The position numbers were made by a program, and so were the translations under genes. This document shows positions 6,419-10,352 of a stretch of DNA of 10,352 bases, in pieces. The notes under the pieces were generated by a model. That model was given only the letters and a program-made list of their open reading frames with translations. It ran no database searches and had not been told where the DNA came from. Position 1 is the stretch's first letter; each line of letters opens with the position of its first letter. This DNA comes from JAQBDA01 sp041301185 (lineage in GTDB: Bacteria; Chloroflexota; Anaerolineae; Anaerolineales; UBA4823), in contig JBFYSV010000141.1 in the NCBI GenBank assembly GCA_041301185.1, forward strand, positions 1-10,352. The letters are read 5' to 3'.

Positions 6419-7032
6419 TCGAGAAGGTGATAGGCCATCCGGATTGGGCGTTGGGTTTCGAGGATGAAACCTGGTGGAGCCGTCTGGAACAACCCAATAT
6501 GAATGCCAGGGCTGAAGCTGATCACCCATTGCGGTTGGTGGAAAAGGCCCTGACGAAAGATGATCAGGCTCCCAAAGCGCTGGCTTGCTACGGTCTGCTG
6601 GTACGCTGGATCGACGCACAGTCTGAATGGGATGAAACCATCTGGCTGCGCTTTGTCGAAGGTAATCCCAACAGCATCCTGACCGAGCATTTCCTCGCCT
6701 GGTGTTGCGAGAACCTGCAAACTGTCGGGAAATCGGTGCTGGTTCTGATCTGGGATCATGCTTCCTGGCATATCAGTCAAGCTGTACACCATTGGATCCG
6801 AGAACATAACCGTCAGGTAAAAAGGATTGCTCAAGGTGTGCGTATCCTGCGTTGTTTGTTGCCCAAGAAAAGTCCCTGGCTCAACCCGATTGAGCCGATG
6901 TGGATCCATGGCAAGCACCGGGTTATGGAACCAGTGCGGGTTTTAGCGCCCCACGAGATCGCTGAACGTGTGTGCGATGCCCATGGAAGCCTTTCTATCC
7001 GTTTCCAAATATGTGCCTTGATCCTGCACTAG
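6400..7032 (+). CDS. IS630-type transposase, second reading frame (DDE catalytic domain), altered C-terminus
   Basis: Read from the A7 slip, this frame gives about 210 residues; an independent start could be GTG 6427. It holds the three catalytic acids in context: Asp in LGFEDETWWSR, Asp in VLIWDHASWH, and Glu in WLNPIEPMW, the DDE triad of IS630/Tc1-mariner enzymes. Near the end, after AERVCDA, the frame departs from family sequence (HGSLSIRFQICALILH). The expected tail is visible in another frame as MEAFLSVSKYVP with TGA at 7019-7021, inside the right terminal repeat. This implies small indels near 6970-6985. The actual stop, TAG 7030-7032, is made by the TA target duplication plus the next host base. 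The catalytic residues survive, but activity is doubtful. Confidence 0.8.
   Translation, partial: KRRDRLIEKVIGHPDWALGFEDETWWSRLEQPNMNARAEADHPLRLVEKALTKDDQAPKALACYGLLVRWIDAQSEWDETIWLRFVEGNPNSILTEHFLAWCCENLQTVGKSVLVLIWDHASWHISQAVHHWIREHNRQVKRIAQGVRILRCLLPKKSPWLNPIEPMWIHGKHRVMEPVRVLAPHEIAERVCDAHGSLSIRFQICALILH
7002..7029 (-). repeat. Right terminal inverted repeat of the IS630-type element
   Basis: The reverse complement begins GTGCAG and has TGGAAA at positions 23-28, as at the left end. It contains the probable ancestral transposase stop TGA at 7019-7021. Confidence 0.7.
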
Positions 7033-7106
7033 GCTTAAGCAAAAGAAGTGCGCCTAATTTTCCCACTCTCCTGTTGGAGGTGCGTGTCGAATCGAGGATG
7101 TCGAAT

Positions 7107-7129
7107 TATAATTTGGACAGAATATCCAA
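7107..7129 (+). promoter_or_regulatory. Candidate -10 box and inverted repeat upstream of the FAD oxidase gene
   Basis: A TATAAT (7107-7112) is immediately followed by the inverted repeat TTGGA-CAGAATA-TCCAA (7113-7129), 36 bases before the oxidase start. No matching -35 box is obvious. The region is right of the insertion sequence, so it may be the operon's own promoter and operator. Confidence 0.25.
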
Positions 7130-7164
7130 TAAGCCAGCAAATACACTCGCTTTGGAGCATCAAG

Positions 7165-8346
7165 ATGATTCGATCACAATATGACTACATAGTCCTGGGC
7201 TGTGGTGGGATTGGCAGCGCAGCAGCGTACTGGCTTGCGCGGCAGGCGGGTGCGGATGTACTGGGCCTGGAACAGTATGAGCTCTTCCATTCCCGCGGTG
7301 GATCGCAAGACTTCTCGCGGCTGATCCGCCTTACTTACCACTCTGATGAGTACACCCGCCTTACACCGCATTCGTACATGGCCTGGGCGGTGATTGAAGA
7401 CGAATCGGCGCTGAAGATCGTCCATAAAACCGGCGGTCTGACGATGGCCTTGCGCAGTGATTCCCGTTACCAGCCGCTCATTGAGGATTATGCCCGCTCG
7501 ATGACTGCGCTTGGAATTCCTTTTGATCGCATCGATGCCCAGGAAGTGATGAAGCGTTTTCCCCAGTGGCACCTGTATGAAGAGGTGGATGCGATCTACC
7601 AGCCTGAGATGGGGTTGGTAGATGCGATCCGAGGTAACGCTGCTCACATTGCCCTTGCCCGTTACCGGGGGGCAACCTTCCTGGAAAACTGCCCGGTCAC
7701 AGACATCCGGCCTTTCGAGGGCGGCGTGGAGCTGGAGACGCCCAAGGGCAAGTTCACCTGCCGCAAGCTGATTGTCACCGCGGGCGGCTGGACGGACAAG
7801 CTCCTGGCGAAGATCGGTATATCCCTGCGCATCACCGTCACCCAGGAACAGGTCACTTATTTCGCCACTCCAAACTTAAAAGATTTCTCCATTGGTCGCT
7901 TTCCTGCTTTCATTTGGGAAGGCGATGAGCTGGCTTACGGGTTCCCGGTGTACGGGGAGGTAGCTACCAAAATCGGGCTGGATGCATCAGGTCCGGCTGT
8001 TGATCCAGACCTGAGAGATTTCCTGCCCGACCCCAGGCGCGAGCAGCGAGCGATTGCCTGGCTGCAGAAATACATACCGGGCTTTCTCGGCCCGATCCTG
8101 TACACCAAGACCTGTCAGTATGCCATGCCGCCCGACCGCGGATTTGTCATCGATACCTTGCCAGGTTACCCGCAGATCAGCGTGTTTGTCGGCGCGGGGC
8201 ATGCCTATAAATTCGCCGCCCTGTTCGGAAAGATCCTGAGCGAGCTTGCCATTGACGGGCAGACCGGCTACCCCATCGGGGCTTTTCGTGTGAATCGTCC
8301 GGCGATCACCGATCCAAATTTCCCACCGTCTTTTCGAACTGCATAA
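7165..8346 (+). CDS. FAD-dependent amine oxidase of the monomeric sarcosine / N-methyltryptophan oxidase family (393 aa)
   Basis: This family oxidises secondary or N-methylated amino acids with O2, releasing aldehyde and H2O2 from a covalently bound flavin. The N-terminal dinucleotide-binding motif is VLGCGGIGSAAAYWLA (10-25), ending at an acidic Glu (LGLEQ). The segment SRGGSQDFSRLIR (43-55) matches the active-site Arg loop. C317 in KTCQYAMPPDRGFVID fits the Cys that binds FAD in sarcosine oxidase, with Y319 next to it. GAGHAYKF (343-350) matches the C-terminal flavin loop. K269 fits the O2-activating Lys, but the residue four later, His in sarcosine oxidase, is Asp273, hinting at a different substrate. 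ATG 7165 has GGAG 7 bases upstream; an in-frame extension to 7048 lacks family similarity. It is 26 bp from the methyltransferase gene and probably co-transcribed with it. The exact substrate is unknown. Confidence 0.87.
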   Translation: MIRSQYDYIVLGCGGIGSAAAYWLARQAGADVLGLEQYELFHSRGGSQDFSRLIRLTYHSDEYTRLTPHSYMAWAVIEDESALKIVHKTGGLTMALRSDSRYQPLIEDYARSMTALGIPFDRIDAQEVMKRFPQWHLYEEVDAIYQPEMGLVDAIRGNAAHIALARYRGATFLENCPVTDIRPFEGGVELETPKGKFTCRKLIVTAGGWTDKLLAKIGISLRITVTQEQVTYFATPNLKDFSIGRFPAFIWEGDELAYGFPVYGEVATKIGLDASGPAVDPDLRDFLPDPRREQRAIAWLQKYIPGFLGPILYTKTCQYAMPPDRGFVIDTLPGYPQISVFVGAGHAYKFAALFGKILSELAIDGQTGYPIGAFRVNRPAITDPNFPPSFRTA

Positions 8347-8372
8347 TCCTCACACCAGGAGACCATCGATCT

Positions 8373-9905
8373 ATGGATACCCCGCATGAGCGCCGTCAGT
8401 CACGCCGCGTCAGGAAGAGCGGATCAGCACTTCTTCACCATTCATTCCGGTTGCTGCATAACAATCTGCCTCCGCTCGAGATGCTGGATGCGGAGCAGGT
8501 GGAACAGCTACACCAGGCATCGATGGAAATCCTGGAAAAGACCGGGATCGTGTTTATGGACGATGAGACCATCGATTTGTGGATCAGCGCTGGGGCGAAG
8601 GTGAATAAGGCCGAGCGGCGGGTCAGGCTCGAGCGCGGCCTGGTGATGGAATTAGTTGCGAAAGCGCCGCCATCTTTCACCTGGCGGGCGCGCAATTCGG
8701 AGCGGAATGTCTTCGTAGGGGGGAATGTGGTTGCCTTTGCACCCAATGGTGGAATGGCGTATGCCTCCAACCTGGATATGGGCCGGCGTCCGGGCGTGCT
8801 GGCGGATTATGTGAATTTTGTCAAGTTATCGCATGTCTGCAATGTGCTCAACTTCAATGGGGGTGAGCTGGTTGCGATTCAAGATATTGAGCCCTCTAGC
8901 CGCCACCTCAAAAGACTGTATTCGGATTTCACTCTGACCGATAAAGCCTTGCTCGAGGCTGCCCATGGGCGGATCATCTCTCGGGATGTGATTGCCATGG
9001 CTGAGCTCGTCTTCGGCAGCCTGGAGGGAGACCCGGTGCTAGGCGGGGTGATCAATGTCAGCAGCCCGCTGCGCTATGACGAGCGCATGGCAGGAGGCCT
9101 GATCATCTTTGCCCGCCTGGGTCAGATAAATATCGTTACCCCCTTTATCATGGCTGGGGCAGTGGCGCCAATCACCATGGCAGCCGCGCTGGCGCAGCAG
9201 AACGCCGAAGCCCTGGCCGGGATCGCTCTTACGCAGCTGGTCTGTCCTGGCGTGCCGGTGATCTATGGCGGTTTCACGACCAATGTAGACATGAAATCGG
9301 GCAGCCCTGCATTCGGTACGCCAGAGGGGGCTTGGGCGCTGCTTGTAGGCGCTCAACTGGCGCGACGCTATCACCTGCCATATCGCGGTAGCGGCAGTTT
9401 AAATACATCCAAGTTGCCAGATGCACAGGCAGCATATGAGACCATGTGGACGATGTGGCCGATGGTGCTGGCACATACCAATTTCTCCTTGCACTCGGTG
9501 GGCTGGCTGGAGGGTGGATTGACCGCCTCTTACGAGAAGTTTGTCATGGATGCCGAGATGCTGTCCATGTTTTATCATTTCTTGGACGGCTTTAAGATCG
9601 ATGCGGACAGCCTGGCTCTGGATATGATCGAGCGGGTCGGTCCGGGAGGGCACCACTTCGACACTCCGCATACCCAGGCCCGCTATGCCAGCGCATTTTA
9701 CGATTCTACCCTGGCGGACCGGCAAGGCTATGATACCTGGCTGGCCCAGGGTGGGCGGGACGCAGCCGTGCGCGCCAACCTGATCTGGAAAGATTTGCTC
9801 GCCAGCTACGAGCAGCCTTACCTGGACCCAACCATCGAGATGGGTCTGAGAGAGTTTGTCGAGAAGCGCAGTAGAGAGCTGGCAGGGGTGAACCTGTACG
9901 ATTAG
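8373..9905 (+). CDS. MttB-family (trimethylamine methyltransferase-like) corrinoid methyltransferase, non-pyrrolysine (510 aa)
   Basis: MttB-superfamily enzymes move a methyl group from quaternary or tertiary amines to a cognate corrinoid protein in the cytosol; non-pyrrolysine members use betaines such as glycine betaine, proline betaine or carnitine. Visible family blocks are the helical start LHQASMEILEKTGI (46-59), NVSSPLRYD (228-236), AGAVAPITMAAALAQQNAEA (261-280), CPGVPVIYGG (291-300), GTPEGAW and the C-terminal RVGPGGHHFDTPHTQ (421-435). The frame is open throughout with no internal TAG, so it is not a pyrrolysine enzyme. The basic N-terminus (ERRQSRRVRKSG) is common in bacterial homologues. 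ATG 8373 follows AGGAG (8357-8361) by 11 bases, a rather long spacing. No corrinoid protein or reductive activase gene is in the window. The adjacent oxidase suggests a shared methylated-amine pathway; the substrate is not determinable. Confidence 0.88.
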   Translation: MDTPHERRQSRRVRKSGSALLHHSFRLLHNNLPPLEMLDAEQVEQLHQASMEILEKTGIVFMDDETIDLWISAGAKVNKAERRVRLERGLVMELVAKAPPSFTWRARNSERNVFVGGNVVAFAPNGGMAYASNLDMGRRPGVLADYVNFVKLSHVCNVLNFNGGELVAIQDIEPSSRHLKRLYSDFTLTDKALLEAAHGRIISRDVIAMAELVFGSLEGDPVLGGVINVSSPLRYDERMAGGLIIFARLGQINIVTPFIMAGAVAPITMAAALAQQNAEALAGIALTQLVCPGVPVIYGGFTTNVDMKSGSPAFGTPEGAWALLVGAQLARRYHLPYRGSGSLNTSKLPDAQAAYETMWTMWPMVLAHTNFSLHSVGWLEGGLTASYEKFVMDAEMLSMFYHFLDGFKIDADSLALDMIERVGPGGHHFDTPHTQARYASAFYDSTLADRQGYDTWLAQGGRDAAVRANLIWKDLLASYEQPYLDPTIEMGLREFVEKRSRELAGVNLYD

Positions 9906-9948
9906 CGACCTGGTGAATGGCACTGCCGCCGGCGTGCTGAAATCAATC

Positions 9949-10352
9949 CTAAGCGATTTTCTCCAGAGCCGCCTTCATTTGCTCCAGGGCGCGCAGGATG
10001 TTTTCCATAGAGTTGGCAAAACATAGCCGGAGATATCCCTCGCCATACCTGCCGAAAGATGTTCCAGGCAGTAGGGCTACCCCGGCTTCTTCCAGCAGGT
10101 ACTCAGCCAGCCAGTTCGAGCTGCGCCCAAAAGTAGTCACATTCGGGAAGGCGTAGAACGCCCCTTGGGGTGTGCGGCAACGGACTCCCGGGATTGCGTT
10201 CAAGCCGTTGACCAATACATCCCGGCGGCGTCGATATTCATTGACAACTTCTTCAGCCTGGTCTTGCGGACCGTTGATCGCTTCCAGACCCGCGACCTGG
10301 GTGAAGCTGGCTGTGCAGCCCACAGAATGGGTAAGTAATAGCTCCACCCTCT
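9949..10352 (-). CDS. Class I/II PLP-dependent aminotransferase, C-terminal part (runs off right edge)
   Basis: The visible 134 codons are the C-terminal small domain of an aspartate aminotransferase-like enzyme (fold type I). Hallmarks are THSVGCTASFTQVAGLEAI, EYRRRRDVLVNGLNAIPGV, PQGAFYAFPNV, GVALLPGTSFGRYGEGYLRL and LRLCFANS, whose Arg corresponds to the residue binding the substrate alpha-carboxylate. The catalytic PLP Lys lies upstream, outside the window. The apparent GTG at 10347 is an internal Val; the frame stays open to the edge. It converges with the methyltransferase gene, the stops being 43 bp apart, with only a weak GC-rich dyad near 9918-9940 between them. The specific amino donor cannot be told. 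Confidence 0.9.
   Translation of the reverse strand, partial: RVELLLTHSVGCTASFTQVAGLEAINGPQDQAEEVVNEYRRRRDVLVNGLNAIPGVRCRTPQGAFYAFPNVTTFGRSSNWLAEYLLEEAGVALLPGTSFGRYGEGYLRLCFANSMENILRALEQMKAALEKIA

Larger units (their letters stand above)
5854..7029 (+). mobile_element. IS630-family insertion sequence, 1176 bp, flanked by TA duplication
   Basis: The element is bounded by TA at 5852-5853 and 7030-7031, the target duplication expected for IS630/Tc1-mariner transposition. The termini are imperfect inverted repeats: GTGCAG opens both ends, and TGGAAA occurs at the same offset (positions 23-28) at each end, with 19 of 28 bases identical without gaps. The inside is almost entirely a transposase in two frames. 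The insertion destroys the HEPN gene and lies 135 bp upstream of the FAD oxidase gene. No passenger gene is present. Confidence 0.85.

Noticed and set aside
5851..6918. Long 355-codon minus-strand open frame across the insertion sequence
   Set aside because: It is antisense to the transposase, whose two frames carry clear family motifs; the minus frame has no recognisable domain.
5876..7007. Alternative IS ends at TGGAAA/TTTCCA with TA two bases outside
   Set aside because: These are the inner blocks of longer 28-bp terminal repeats; the outer GTGCAG ends are also flanked by TA and enclose the transposase stop, so they are the better boundaries.
7048..7164. Upstream in-frame extension of the FAD oxidase
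   Set aside because: The extra 39 residues show no family similarity and precede the Shine-Dalgarno; the usual M-x-x-x-Y-D-Y-I-V-L-G start with a good ribosome site is at 7165.
8373..9905. Possible pyrrolysine-containing MttB
   Set aside because: The frame has no internal TAG and covers the full family length, so it belongs to the non-pyrrolysine branch.
9918..9940. GC-rich dyad between the methyltransferase and aminotransferase genes as a bidirectional terminator
   Set aside because: Pairing is short and interrupted and there is no T run on either side.

Overview
The window looks like part of a bacterial chromosome, most plausibly from an uncultured member of the Chloroflexota (Anaerolineae-like). 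That assignment is inference from recalled resemblance: the decayed DDE transposase, the IS630-type element, the MttB-like methyltransferase beside an FAD amine oxidase, and the pRiA4b ORF-3/TPR gene pair all resemble proteins common in that group. No rRNA or other phylogenetic marker is present.

Left part (1-1560) is a mobile-element graveyard. The first 32 bases hold the start of a leftward gene, probably an amidohydrolase, with a good Shine-Dalgarno and a plausible promoter. Next comes a leftward integrase-core transposase that can be read in one frame but has five internal stops. At about 1010 it abuts, with no gap, a rightward fragment holding only the C-terminal catalytic half of a tyrosine recombinase. 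Just downstream are 12-bp direct repeats, then the 3' half of a tRNA (anticodon stem-loop through CCA, best read as Arg-GCG) and a hairpin terminator. This is the arrangement expected at the end of an element integrated into a tRNA gene.

Middle part (1759-5122) is a leftward two-gene operon. Upstream is a 479-residue protein with a possible winged helix, a pRiA4b ORF-3-like domain and a C-terminal Cys/His cluster. Downstream is a 628-residue protein with an uncharacterised N-terminal half and a TPR/ST7-like C-terminal half. Its function is unknown to me, and it is the best candidate here for an undescribed system.

From 5305 a MNT nucleotidyltransferase and a HEPN gene overlap by 4 bp (ATGA) in the layout of a HEPN/MNT toxin-antitoxin module. 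The module appears dead: the antitoxin has Tyr in place of the usual Ser of the GS motif, and the HEPN gene is cut after codon 76 by an IS630-type element (5854-7029) flanked by TA duplications. The transposase is split at an A7 run that could allow -1 frameshifting, and its C-terminus is also disrupted.

Right part (7165-10352) is intact metabolic DNA that looks richer in G+C. A monomeric sarcosine oxidase-like FAD enzyme is followed after 26 bp by a non-pyrrolysine MttB-family methyltransferase, suggesting catabolism of an N-methylated amine or betaine. A convergent, partial class I/II aminotransferase runs off the right edge.
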